A DNA stretch of 64,000 nt from NCBI RefSeq assembly GCF_029543245.1, contig NZ_JARQWV010000006.1, forward strand, positions 62,001 through 126,000, read 5' to 3'. The notes beneath the pieces are model-generated. The model saw only the letters and a list, made by a program, of their open reading frames with translations. It ran no database searches and had not been told where the DNA came from. Of the stretch, positions 34,366 through 42,659 are shown piece by piece. Source of the stretch: Caulobacter endophyticus (GTDB taxonomy: Bacteria > Pseudomonadota > Alphaproteobacteria > Caulobacterales > Caulobacteraceae). The stretch's first letter is position 1. Each line of letters starts with the position of its first letter. The position numbers and the translations under genes were made by a program.

Positions 34366-34946
34366 CAAGCGCACTCGACGTCCATCGCCTGCACGCCGGC
34401 GTCGCCGAGGCCGGCAAGATCCTGGCGCTCAAGGGCCGCCACGACCAGGCCCTGGCCAAGTATCGCGAGGCCCTGCGCCTGGCCCACGGCGTGCGCGCGC
34501 CGCAGATCTTCGCCCGCCACTACCTGCACTGCGTGCTGGAAAGCCTGGAGCGCACCGGGGCCCACGAGCAGGCCGCCATCCTGGCCGGCGAGGCCGCCAG
34601 CAGCGCCGCCGCCGAGCTGGGCGACGGAACGCCCAGCGATTTCCAGCGCCGCGACCGCGCCTGCCTGCTGGAACGCAAGGGCGTCAACGAGCTGAAGGCC
34701 GGCGACCTGACCGCCGCCCGCGAGAGCCTGACCGCCGCGCTCGCCCTCGACGAGGCCCTGCCGCTGTCGCGCAGCCTGCTGGCCTGGACCGCCCGGGGCC
34801 TGGGCGTTCCGGCCGGCCGCCTGTCCGAAGCCCAGCGCGTCCACGGCTACTGGACCGTACGCGCCGACACCGTCGACGGGGCCCGCGCCTGCGCCTCCCC
34901 CGTGCCGTCCAGGCAGCCGCTGACCAAGGAGCCGATGCATGGCTGA
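34362..34946 (+). CDS. TPR-like helical protein of the module operon
   Basis: The 194-residue protein is helical with TPR-like stretches: AGKILALKGRHDQALAKYREALRLAHG (about residues 16-42) and ERKGVNELKAGDLTAARESLTAALALDEALPLS (about 105-137). It has no export signal. A TPR protein usually acts as an adaptor or chaperone, here perhaps for the repeated-module proteins that follow. It overlaps the upstream gene by four bases and the next gene by eight bases, so translation is coupled on both sides. Confidence 0.78.
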   Translation: MTSALDVHRLHAGVAEAGKILALKGRHDQALAKYREALRLAHGVRAPQIFARHYLHCVLESLERTGAHEQAAILAGEAASSAAAELGDGTPSDFQRRDRACLLERKGVNELKAGDLTAARESLTAALALDEALPLSRSLLAWTARGLGVPAGRLSEAQRVHGYWTVRADTVDGARACASPVPSRQPLTKEPMHG

Positions 34947-36741
34947 CCAGAACCCCATCGAGAAGATGACGCCCGGCCAGATCCTGGCCGACGCCAGCGT
35001 CGCCGAGTTCATCAAGGCCATGGGCCTGTCGATCGCCGACGCCCAGAAGGCCCTGGACCTCAACAGCCTGGCCCAGGTCGGCGAGTACGTCGAGCCGCGC
35101 CCCGGCCTGGGCGGAAAAAGCCTGCTGCAGCTGGGCCTGTCGCCTCCCTTCTACCACTACCAGCACGCCGACCTTTCGGTCTCGATGCAGCTGACCATGA
35201 AGGTCGGCGAGGCCAGCGCCTTCGGCATCGGCGGCAAGCTGGACTTCGGCTTCGGCCAGGGCGGCCCCCAGGCCCCCGCCAGCGCCCGCGAGGCCCAGAT
35301 CACCATCAAGAGCCTGCCGGCCAGCGCCACCGTCGATGGAACCAAGAGCGACGCGACCGGCGCCGATGTCGAGGCCGCGGCCGAGGACCTGGCCAAGAAG
35401 CTGGGCACGCCGACGGGCAAGTTCGAGCGCGCCTACGTCACCGCCAAGCGCACCAAGGTGCCGTTCAAGCTGCTGCCCGAAGCCGCCAAGAACCCGATCA
35501 AGACCGAAACCAGCGTGGCGTTCTACGCCGCCACCGAGTCCAGCTTCGGCGTGATCCGGATCATCGAAACCCCGCCTGACAAGACCAGCGAGGAATTCGT
35601 GCTGGCGGCGGGCAAGAGCACCAAGGTCGACGCCCAGTCCAACAATCTGATCTACGCCCGCGCCGTGGTCAGCCAGATCAACGCCCTGGGCGGCTTCAAG
35701 GCCAAGCTGCTGCGCGATCCGGTGGGCTCGGACATTCCGGTCGGCGGCGGCACCCTGGGCCTGGCGCTGTTCGACACCAACAAGTCCGACCTGAAGAAGG
35801 AAGCCGTCGACGAACTGACCCCGATGGCCCGCGCCCTGAAGGACAGCGGCGCCACCGTCGACGTCGTCGGCTTCGCCGACCGGCAGGGTGAGATCAAAGA
35901 CAATCAGGAACTGGGCCTCGACCGCGCCAACAAGGTCGCCCTGTTCCTGAAGGAAAACGGCGTCAAGGCCAGCCAGATCCGCAAGGTCGAAAGCCGTGGC
36001 GAGACCGCCTGGCTCAAGACGACCGACAGTGTCGCCAACCAGCAGTTCCGTCGCGCCGAGGTGATGCTGGCCGACTCCAACGACCTGCTGGTGCTGGTCG
36101 AATCCGCCGGAACCCAGCTGCAGGCCACGCCGACGCCGGACAAGACCTCCGCCGGCGGCGGCAACGGCTTCATCATCGCGCGCCACTTCGCGGCCACCCC
36201 CATCGACGGCAAGTCGGTGAAGGTTGGGGCCTCGGAAACCGAGATCGCCATCACCGATGCGGCCGCCAGCGCCGGCGGCGCGACGCTGGAGGCCGGCTCG
36301 CCGGAGGCCTACGCCTTCAACCTGGCGCGCGACGTCAACGCCGGCAGCGCCACCCATGGCGTGCGCGCCGTGCGCAAGGGCGGCGTGGTCAGCTTCACCG
36401 ACGCCAAGGACGCGGTGATCATCAACCTGGTCACCCTCTCGGCCAACGACATCGCCCTGTCGGCCGCAGAAGGCGCCAGCGTCACCAAGGCGCTCGACAA
36501 GATCGCCGCGGCTCCCACCGCCAGCGCCGACAAGCCCAAGGTCTCGGTCGCGGTGGGCCTGTCGGTCGACTACCGCACCAGTCGGCAGTTCGAACAGTCG
36601 ATCAACGGCAACAGCAGCATCTCGGCGCGCATCGTCGCCGTGCCCGCGCCCGTCGAGTTCCTGGAAGAGATCAAGACCTTCCTGACCCCGGCCAAGGACT
36701 CGACCCCGACGCCCACGCCGACACCGACGCCCACTCCATGA
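34939..36741 (+). CDS. Module protein with an inserted OmpA-like domain
   Basis: The 600-residue product starts at ATG 34939 (AAGGAG upstream). Residues about 10-45 carry the operon's shared helix (AEFIKAMGLSIADAQKALDLNS), then LLQLGLSPPFYHY, the shared strand. An OmpA_C-like domain occupies about residues 270-380 (LFDTNKSDLKKEAVDELTPM, VVGFADRQGE, GLDRANKVALFLKENGV, QQFRRAEVML). The shared C-terminal strands return near 533-576 (SSISARIVAVPAPVEFLEE), so the OmpA part sits inside the module. The tail is Pro-Thr repeats. There is no signal peptide, which is odd for a peptidoglycan-binding-type domain. Confidence 0.82.
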   Translation: MADQNPIEKMTPGQILADASVAEFIKAMGLSIADAQKALDLNSLAQVGEYVEPRPGLGGKSLLQLGLSPPFYHYQHADLSVSMQLTMKVGEASAFGIGGKLDFGFGQGGPQAPASAREAQITIKSLPASATVDGTKSDATGADVEAAAEDLAKKLGTPTGKFERAYVTAKRTKVPFKLLPEAAKNPIKTETSVAFYAATESSFGVIRIIETPPDKTSEEFVLAAGKSTKVDAQSNNLIYARAVVSQINALGGFKAKLLRDPVGSDIPVGGGTLGLALFDTNKSDLKKEAVDELTPMARALKDSGATVDVVGFADRQGEIKDNQELGLDRANKVALFLKENGVKASQIRKVESRGETAWLKTTDSVANQQFRRAEVMLADSNDLLVLVESAGTQLQATPTPDKTSAGGGNGFIIARHFAATPIDGKSVKVGASETEIAITDAAASAGGATLEAGSPEAYAFNLARDVNAGSATHGVRAVRKGGVVSFTDAKDAVIINLVTLSANDIALSAAEGASVTKALDKIAAAPTASADKPKVSVAVGLSVDYRTSRQFEQSINGNSSISARIVAVPAPVEFLEEIKTFLTPAKDSTPTPTPTPTPTP

Positions 36742-37229
36742 GCGAGACCGCCTCCGTCAGCCGGCAGCTGCTCTCCGCGCCGCTGCCTCAGATCATCGAG
36801 CGCCTGGGCATCGCCATCGCCCAGGCCCAGTCGGCCCTCGACCGCAACAGCATCGAGACCGCCAAGGCCATGGCCGAGGCGGAGGTCGAGCTCGGCGGCG
36901 AGACGCACAACCTGATCTCGCTGGGCTTCACGCCCACCTTCTACAGCTTCACCGAGGCGACGGTGGAGGCCAAGCTGTCGTTCAGCATGACCGAGACCAC
37001 CGAGTTCGGGATCGAGGTCGGCGCCAGCGTCGAGGGCAATGTCGGTTTCGTCGTCGTCGCCGCCTCGGTCAATGTCAGCTACGCGCGCAAGTTCTCGGTC
37101 AGCGCCGAGGGCATGAGCTCGATCGCGGCCCGGCTGGTCAGCCTGCCGCCGCCCGAAACCCTCGAAACCCTGCTTCGCAAGATCAGCGAGCCCGCCCCCG
37201 CGCCGGCGCCCGCTCCCCCCGCTCCGTAG
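36738..37229 (+). CDS. Minimal module protein (DUF2589-like architecture)
   Basis: At 163 residues this is the plainest copy of the module. It has the helix RQLLSAPLPQIIERLGIAIA followed by QAQSALDRNS, the strand ISLGFTPTFYSFTEATVEAK, a serine/valine-rich beta region, and the end FSVSAEGMSSIAARLVSLPPP followed by ETLETLLRKI. The layout (amphipathic helix, then beta sandwich) recalls the DUF2589 family from memory; I see no direct proof. A Pro-Ala tail ends the protein. It has no signal peptide. The start overlaps the previous stop (ATGA). Confidence 0.82.
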   Translation: MSETASVSRQLLSAPLPQIIERLGIAIAQAQSALDRNSIETAKAMAEAEVELGGETHNLISLGFTPTFYSFTEATVEAKLSFSMTETTEFGIEVGASVEGNVGFVVVAASVNVSYARKFSVSAEGMSSIAARLVSLPPPETLETLLRKISEPAPAPAPAPPAP

Positions 37230-37241
37230 GAAGGACCAGAC

Positions 37242-38039
37242 ATGTCGATCGGAAGAGAGCTTCTGAACGTCCCCATGGGGGACATGATCCGCCAGATGGC
37301 CTTCGCCATCGCCGAGGGCCAGATCAAGCTGGACGCCAACAGCATCGAGGTCGCCGAGATGATGGGCGGCCTGCAGGCCGTCACCGACGACAAGGGCGTC
37401 ACCACCTTCGACGACAGCCGGATCTTCTTCGGCTACGACCTGATGAGCCCAGAGGACGCCGTCGCCTATATCGAGGCCGACAACGCGATCTCGGGCGGCG
37501 ACACCAAGGCGCTGCTCAAGGTCGTCGAGGATCAGCAGACGGCGATCCTGGCGAACGGTGAAGCCTCCAGCACGCTCATTCGCGTGCCGACCCGGCTGTC
37601 GATGCTGGAGCTGGGCTTCTCGCCCACCTTCTACCAGTTCGTCGACACGATCATCGAGGTGAAGATCGCCATCAAGATCACCCACACCAGCGAGTCGAGC
37701 GTCACTTCGCGCTACTCGAACCAGGTGACCACCAAGGGGTCCAGTTTCAGCTGGAGCCTGTTCCGCGGCAACGCCGGCGCCAGCAACACCACCCAGGTCA
37801 CCACCAGCCAGGTCGACGCCACCTATTCGTCGAAATACAGCTATTCGGCCGAAGGCTCGAGCCTGCTGCGCACCAAGCTGGTGCCGATCCCGCAGCCCGC
37901 CATCCTGGAAGAACGCATCCGCCGCCAGTTGGACGAAGAGGTCGAGCGCCGCCGCCGGCTGCTCGACATCAACCTGGTGAAGGCCGCCGAGAAAAAGAAA
38001 AAAGAAGCAGAAGAAAAAGAAGAAGAAAACAAGCCCTGA
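37242..38039 (+). CDS. Module protein with acidic/basic charged tail
   Basis: The 265-residue product has the module helix (GRELLNVPMGDMIRQMAFAIA, EGQIKLDANS), an insertion of about 70 residues, the strand LELGFSPTFYQFVDTIIEVK, a serine-threonine-rich beta region, and YSYSAEGSSLLRTKLVPIPQP. The C-terminus is a highly charged helix (LDEEVERRRRLLDINLVKAA followed by a Lys/Glu run encoded by an A-rich stretch near 37985-38032). It is the closest relative of the next gene, suggesting duplication. No export signal. Confidence 0.82.
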   Translation: MSIGRELLNVPMGDMIRQMAFAIAEGQIKLDANSIEVAEMMGGLQAVTDDKGVTTFDDSRIFFGYDLMSPEDAVAYIEADNAISGGDTKALLKVVEDQQTAILANGEASSTLIRVPTRLSMLELGFSPTFYQFVDTIIEVKIAIKITHTSESSVTSRYSNQVTTKGSSFSWSLFRGNAGASNTTQVTTSQVDATYSSKYSYSAEGSSLLRTKLVPIPQPAILEERIRRQLDEEVERRRRLLDINLVKAAEKKKKEAEEKEEENKP

Positions 38040-38060
38040 TCCCCGAACGGAGGACGCGCC

Positions 38061-38645
38061 ATGAGCGTAGGTACGGAACTGCTCGCCGTCCCCTTCCCGG
38101 AGATGGTCCAGCGCATGGGGGTGGGCATCGCCACCGCCCAGCTGCAACTCGACCTGGTGTCTCTGCGCATCGCCCGGATGATGGCGGGCTACGACGAGGA
38201 CGCAGACGAGGAAAAGGAAGGCGAAGGCGCCAAGTCCAAGAGCTACATGGTCAAGTTCGGCGACGGGCAGGAATACAGCCTGCTGGAGCTTGGCTTCACC
38301 CCGACCTTCTACCAGTTCGTCGACACCGTCATCGAGCTGAAGATGTCGATCTCGTTCAAGTCCGAGACCGAGATCAAGCGCAGCAGCAGCGCCACGACGG
38401 TCAAGGCCGGCGGGTTCTGGACGCCGTTCGGCGGCGGCGGGGCGGTCAGCGCCAGCAGCGTCAGCGCCAGCTATGCGGCCAAGTACCAGTACAGCGCCGA
38501 GGGCTCGAGCCTGATGCGCACCAAGCTGGTGCCGATACCGCCGCCGGCCCTGTTTGAAGAGCGCGTCCGCGCCCTGATCGAACAGCGGCGCACGCCCGCG
38601 CCGACGCCTCCCTCCGAACCGGCCAAGGACGACGACGGCGGATGA
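38061..38645 (+). CDS. Module protein, near paralogue of the preceding gene
   Basis: The 194-residue product repeats the previous one closely: GTELLAVPFPEMVQRMGVGI / ATAQLQLDLVS, LLELGFTPTFYQFVDTVIEL, and YQYSAEGSSLMRTKLVPIPP / PALFEERVRALIEQ. A charged insertion (EDADEEKEGEGAKSK) replaces the longer one of its neighbour, and a glycine-rich loop (GGFWTPFGGGGAVSA) sits in the beta region. The RBS GGAGGACGC precedes the ATG. The 3' end overlaps the next gene by four bases. No signal peptide. Confidence 0.82.
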   Translation: MSVGTELLAVPFPEMVQRMGVGIATAQLQLDLVSLRIARMMAGYDEDADEEKEGEGAKSKSYMVKFGDGQEYSLLELGFTPTFYQFVDTVIELKMSISFKSETEIKRSSSATTVKAGGFWTPFGGGGAVSASSVSASYAAKYQYSAEGSSLMRTKLVPIPPPALFEERVRALIEQRRTPAPTPPSEPAKDDDGG

Positions 38646-39781
38646 GCAACCCGCCCTGGAAGGACGCCCTGCGTCGCGTCAAGACGTCCGCGCCGAAGCC
38701 TGTTCGCGCCGCCCCCTCCCCGCCCGCCGGCCTGTCGCCGGACGCCGATCCGTCCACCCTGTCTCCGACCCTCGCGCGGCTGATGGCCGAGCGAAAGGCG
38801 CTGGAGGACCGGATGGCGCGGCTGACGGGCCAGGGCGGCCAGGTCGATCCGCGCTACGCCGTCACCCCGCTAAGCCAGCGCCGGGCCGAGCTCGACCGCT
38901 GGGGCGCGGCCCGCGACGCCGCGCGCGAGGCCGCGCCGTCACGCCCGAACCCGCAGCCCCCTCCGCGCGCGCCGATCAAGCCTTCGGCCACGCGCGCCGC
39001 GGTCGAGGCGCTGCGCGCCACGCCCGGCGAAGGCCTGCGCCCGACGCCCGGTGAACAGGTGCGGCCCACACCGGGCGGCCTGACGCCGGACCTGCGGCGC
39101 TTCAATCCGGCCGAGGTCTTCGAACGCCCTGCCCCATCCGCGCGCGCGGCGCCGTGGGAACGCTCGCCCGCGCCGCCTCGAGAGGCGCCCTGGGAACGTG
39201 CCGCCGCCCAGCCGCGCCAGGCCGCCGATGAGCGCCCCCCTTCGCGCGAACGCCAAGCCCCCTGGGAACGCCTGGCCGCCCGCCGCGAAGACGCTTCCCT
39301 GACCGAGCCGTCGCGTCGCCTCTCGTCCCTGGCCGAAGCGGGCCGCGGCCTGCGCGACGCCGGCCGCACCCTGCCCGACCCCGCCGAACGCCCGCGCGCG
39401 GCCACCGCCACCGACCCGCTCGACCGCCGTCTGGCCAAGGCCCGCGACATGGTCAGCCGCGGCCGCAAGGCCTACGCCGCCGCCGAACGCGCGCTGGACC
39501 GCGCCCGCGACGCCATTCCCTCCGACTGGGTCGAGCGCGCCCGCGAGCGTATCCCCGGCCTGGGCCGCGCCGATCCGTACGTGCGCGAGACGGCCCGCAA
39601 GCTGTCGGCCTATGTCGGCGATATCGCCGACTACGCCGAGAAGGCCGATCGCCTGCGCGAAATGGCCGGCGACGTGCGCGAGCTCAAGGAAGCCGACGAG
39701 GCCCGCGACGACGCCCGTCGCGACCGCGCCCTGGAGCGCCTGAAGTCCAAGCGTTCCGAAGAGTCCGAGGGAGACGCCTGA
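38642..39781 (+). CDS. Pro/Arg/Ala-rich, largely disordered protein of the module operon
   Basis: The 379-residue protein is low complexity at the N-terminal two thirds and helical in the last third. It carries three APWER boxes at about residues 170-210, and a run LRPTPGEQVRPTPGGLTP of related TPGE/TPGG units near 125-150. The C-terminal third (KARDMVSRGRKAYAAAERAL ... DYAEKADRLREMAGDVRELK) looks like a coiled coil. No domain is recognised, and there is no signal peptide. It could be a flexible linker or scaffold for the module proteins. Overlaps its neighbours at both ends (ATGA, TGATG). Confidence 0.72.
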   Translation: MSNPPWKDALRRVKTSAPKPVRAAPSPPAGLSPDADPSTLSPTLARLMAERKALEDRMARLTGQGGQVDPRYAVTPLSQRRAELDRWGAARDAAREAAPSRPNPQPPPRAPIKPSATRAAVEALRATPGEGLRPTPGEQVRPTPGGLTPDLRRFNPAEVFERPAPSARAAPWERSPAPPREAPWERAAAQPRQAADERPPSRERQAPWERLAARREDASLTEPSRRLSSLAEAGRGLRDAGRTLPDPAERPRAATATDPLDRRLAKARDMVSRGRKAYAAAERALDRARDAIPSDWVERARERIPGLGRADPYVRETARKLSAYVGDIADYAEKADRLREMAGDVRELKEADEARDDARRDRALERLKSKRSEESEGDA

Positions 39782-40434
39782 TGCCGGCCGAGAGCCGCTT
39801 CGTCGGAAATTCGATCGAAGAGCTGCTGGTCGCCCTCGCCGAAGGGGTGCGCGAGGCGCAGCTGGCGCTCAACAGCGGCCCGAAGGTCGACGCCAGCGGC
39901 GCGCCGATCGGCGGCTACCAGCTGCCGTTCCTCGACTTCTCGATCAAGGTCGACATGCAGACCAAGACCGACAACGGCGGCCGGCCGATCGCCCTGCTGT
40001 TCACCGCCAAGGACCAGAACAGCACCAATCAGCAAGTCAGCAGCACGATCAGCGGACGGCTGGTGGCCACCCCGCCGGGCGAGGGCCTGCCCACGCCGCG
40101 CATCGCCGTCTCGGGCGGCGGCAACATCGGCGGCTTCGCCCACGTCTCGGTGCTGGTCACCAACAGCGCCGGCGAGGTGCTGGCCGACCAGCCCGTCGAG
40201 CTCAACATCGACGATGCCGCCGGCGGTCAGTTGTCGGCGGCGCGTGGCGTGGCCCACTTCGTGCGCCAGCCCGGCACCCGGCTGCAGCAGGCCGTGCTGC
40301 GCACCGGCGCCGACGGCCGGGCGCTCGCCACCCTGTCGATCGCCAAGGAACCGGCCCGCGCCGTCGTCGTCGTCGTCGCCTCGATCGGCGCCTACAGTGG
40401 CCGCGGCGTCGTCGGCATGGAGGAGATCGGATGA
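39781..40434 (+). CDS. Module protein fused to a C-terminal Ig-like domain
   Basis: The 217-residue product opens with the module helix (GNSIEELLVALAEGVREAQL followed by ALNSG) and LPFLDFSIKVDMQTKT, ending in QQVSSTISGRLVATPPGEG, which lines up with the SSISARIVAVPAP end of the OmpA-containing protein. From about residue 100 a bacterial Ig-like segment follows (GGFAHVSVLVTNSAGEVLAD, then a strand pattern and ADGRALATLSIA). It starts one base inside the previous stop and overlaps the next gene by four bases. No export signal. Confidence 0.78.
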   Translation: MPAESRFVGNSIEELLVALAEGVREAQLALNSGPKVDASGAPIGGYQLPFLDFSIKVDMQTKTDNGGRPIALLFTAKDQNSTNQQVSSTISGRLVATPPGEGLPTPRIAVSGGGNIGGFAHVSVLVTNSAGEVLADQPVELNIDDAAGGQLSAARGVAHFVRQPGTRLQQAVLRTGADGRALATLSIAKEPARAVVVVVASIGAYSGRGVVGMEEIG

Positions 40435-41999
40435 GCACCGCCTTCTCCTGGACCGCCAGGCTGACCGACGCCGCCGGCGCCCCGGCGGCGGGCGCGGTGC
40501 TCGACGTCCAGCTGTTCGATCTTAAGAGCGGCGCCTGGGCCAGCCTTTCCAGCGCCAGGACCGATGCGGCCGGCACGGCCAAGGGCTCGGGAACCGTCGC
40601 CGACGACACCCTGCCGTTCGCCCCGGCCTTTCGGCTGGTCGAGGGCGCGGCGGTGATGTCGGCCGCGCCCGAGTTCACCCGCAACGCCCGCACCGGGGCT
40701 CTGACCATAGACTTCGGCCAGATGCGCCGCCTGGCCGTCGCCGAAACGGTAATCGCCCGCACCGTGTCGAAAGCCACCTTGCGGACGGCGACGCCGATCG
40801 GCGGCCTGGTCGCCACCGACGCCCCGATCACCTCGCCTCCCGTGGTCGACACCGCAGCCATCCGCGCCCAGGCCATCGACGACACCACCAGGACCTTCAG
40901 CGCCCGCCTGGCCCAGAGCGATGCGGACCTGGCCGCTCGCGATGTTCAGATCTCGACCCAGACCCGGGAGCTGGCCGACCTCGACGCCGAGATCGCGGCC
41001 CTGCGCGCCCAGAACGACCTGGACCTCGCCGCCCGCGACGTCCAGATCTCGACCCAGACCCGGCAACTGGCCGAACGCGACGCCCAGATCACCGCGCTGC
41101 GCACCCAGAGCGCCAAGGATCTCGCCGCCCGCGACGCCCAGATAGCCACCCAGACCCAGCAACTGGCCCAACGCGACACCCAGATCGCCGCCTTGCGCAC
41201 CCAGACCGCCCAGGACCTGGCCGCCCGTGACGCCCAGATCTCGACCCAGGCCAAGCAGTTGGCCGAGCGCGACAACCAGATCGCCATCCTGCGCGCCGAG
41301 CAGGTCGACGTCGCCGCCGTCCGGGCCCAGGCGATCGAGGAAACGACCAAGGTCTTTGACGCCCGCCTGATCCAGCGCGATCAGGAACTGGCCGCACGCG
41401 ACGCCCAACTGGCAGACCGCAACCGCCTGACGGCCGAGCAGCAGGCCGAGATCGCCGGCCTGCGCATGACCCTCGCCGAAAGGGACCTCGAGCTCGCCGA
41501 CATCAAGGCCGCTCAGCCCAAGCCCGGCACGACCTCGGGCCCGGCCAAGATGGCGGTCGACGACCTGGCCACGACCATGGCTATCCAGCTCGACAAGGCA
41601 CAGACCACCCTGAAGCCCGTCGGGTTCTCGCTGGGTGCGATCCAGATCAGCGCCAAGGGGGTGCTGCGCGACAAGGGCAATGTCGAGTTCCCCGACACCG
41701 AGACCCTGAAGGCCCTGCCGGCGGACTCGCTGAGCGACCTGAAGATGCAGTTCATCCCCGAGAAAGTTCCACTCGGCGACGACGGTCCGCGCGTGCCCGA
41801 CGTGCTGCAACTGACCGAAAGCGCCGTGCGCCGGGTGCTGACCTCGGTAGGCCTTGTGCTGGAGGCCAGCACCGGACCGCGCGGCCTGAACCCCGCCGTC
41901 GCCCCGGGCCAGGCCATGGTGCAGTCGCCCGGCTCGGGCAGCATCGTCGCCCGCGGGGCCCGCGTGATGGTCATCTTCGCCGACGAACAGGGAGCCTGA
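40431..41999 (+). CDS. Beta-domain, 32-residue coiled-coil repeats, module remnant and PASTA domain
   Basis: The 522-residue protein starts with a transthyretin-like beta domain (FSWTARLTDAAGAPAAGAVL, about 1-105). A long coiled coil spans about 145-362, including four tandem 32-residue units that begin LAARDxQI. A reduced module follows (DLATTMAIQLDKAQTTLKPV ... LSDLKMQFIPEKV, about 375-442), then a PASTA domain (RVPDVLQLTESAVRRVLTSV to the end, about 450-522). PASTA domains normally bind cell-wall fragments outside the cell, yet no signal peptide or membrane helix is present. Confidence 0.8.
   Translation: MSTAFSWTARLTDAAGAPAAGAVLDVQLFDLKSGAWASLSSARTDAAGTAKGSGTVADDTLPFAPAFRLVEGAAVMSAAPEFTRNARTGALTIDFGQMRRLAVAETVIARTVSKATLRTATPIGGLVATDAPITSPPVVDTAAIRAQAIDDTTRTFSARLAQSDADLAARDVQISTQTRELADLDAEIAALRAQNDLDLAARDVQISTQTRQLAERDAQITALRTQSAKDLAARDAQIATQTQQLAQRDTQIAALRTQTAQDLAARDAQISTQAKQLAERDNQIAILRAEQVDVAAVRAQAIEETTKVFDARLIQRDQELAARDAQLADRNRLTAEQQAEIAGLRMTLAERDLELADIKAAQPKPGTTSGPAKMAVDDLATTMAIQLDKAQTTLKPVGFSLGAIQISAKGVLRDKGNVEFPDTETLKALPADSLSDLKMQFIPEKVPLGDDGPRVPDVLQLTESAVRRVLTSVGLVLEASTGPRGLNPAVAPGQAMVQSPGSGSIVARGARVMVIFADEQGA
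40929..41312 (+). repeat. Four tandem 96-bp in-frame repeats
   Basis: Four consecutive 96-bp units encode 32-residue coiled-coil blocks, each starting LAARD(V/A)QI and containing QLAxRDxQIxxLR. Unit length is constant, with substitutions but no gaps, so copy number could change by recombination without breaking the frame. Confidence 0.85.
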
Positions 42000-42002
42000 T
42001 CG

Positions 42003-42644
42003 ATGTCTCAGAACGCCTCGGAGCTGCTCAGCGAAAGCCTGGCCACGCCGCTGGGCGAGGTGATCGCCGCCGTCGGCCGTGGCGTGGCCGAGGCCCAGGC
42101 CGCCCTAGACCAGGCCTCTCTGGCCGCCACCCTGGCCATGTACGAAAGCGACGGCGACGAGGGCCTGGAGGCGCTGCGTTCGATCGGCTACCAGCCGACC
42201 TTCTACGTGCTGCCCGAGACTACCTGCGAGGTGCAGGTCTCGATGCAGATCGGCGGCACCGGCGGGGCCGACGGCAGCGCCGGCACGGCCGGACAATCCG
42301 GGGCGATCGGCAAGGCCCGCACCTATGTCACGCCCGTCGATGCGGCCTTCCAGCAGCGCTACGCCTTCCAGGCCAGCGGCGCGGCCAAGCTGACCTTCAA
42401 GATCGTGCCGGTGCCGCCGCCCGCCGCCCTCGACGACGCCGCCCCGATGCCGGACGTGCGCGGCCTGACCGGCGAAAAGGCCGTTGCGGCGCTGTCGGCC
42501 CGCGGCTTCACCGCGGCATTCGTCGACGCCGAGGGCGCGACCGTGACGGCCGAGAACGCCGCCGACCAGACCGTGGCCTCTCAGGACGCCACGCCCAAGG
42601 CGCTGGTGCGGACAACGAATACGGTGACGCTGGGGCTGAAGTAG
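42003..42644 (+). CDS. Module protein with C-terminal PASTA domain; last gene of the operon
   Basis: The 213-residue product has the module helix (SESLATPLGEVIAAVGRGVA, EAQAALDQAS), the strand LRSIGYQPTFYVLPETTCEV, a glycine-rich loop, and the end YAFQASGAAKLTFKIVPVPP / PAALDDA. A PASTA domain follows at about 149-213 (MPDVRGLTGEKAVAALSARG ... NTVTLGLK). There is no signal peptide. A hairpin downstream may end the transcript. Confidence 0.84.
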   Translation: MSQNASELLSESLATPLGEVIAAVGRGVAEAQAALDQASLAATLAMYESDGDEGLEALRSIGYQPTFYVLPETTCEVQVSMQIGGTGGADGSAGTAGQSGAIGKARTYVTPVDAAFQQRYAFQASGAAKLTFKIVPVPPPAALDDAAPMPDVRGLTGEKAVAALSARGFTAAFVDAEGATVTAENAADQTVASQDATPKALVRTTNTVTLGLK

Positions 42645-42659
42645 GCGCCTATCGAGACG

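Noticed and set aside
40929..41312. Possible CRISPR-like array
   Set aside because: The 96-bp repeats are contiguous, in frame and coding, with no spacers.
33283..42644. Contractile injection system or prophage tail cluster
   Set aside because: There is no sheath, tube, baseplate, AAA ATPase or lysis gene, and the domains seen do not fit such machines.
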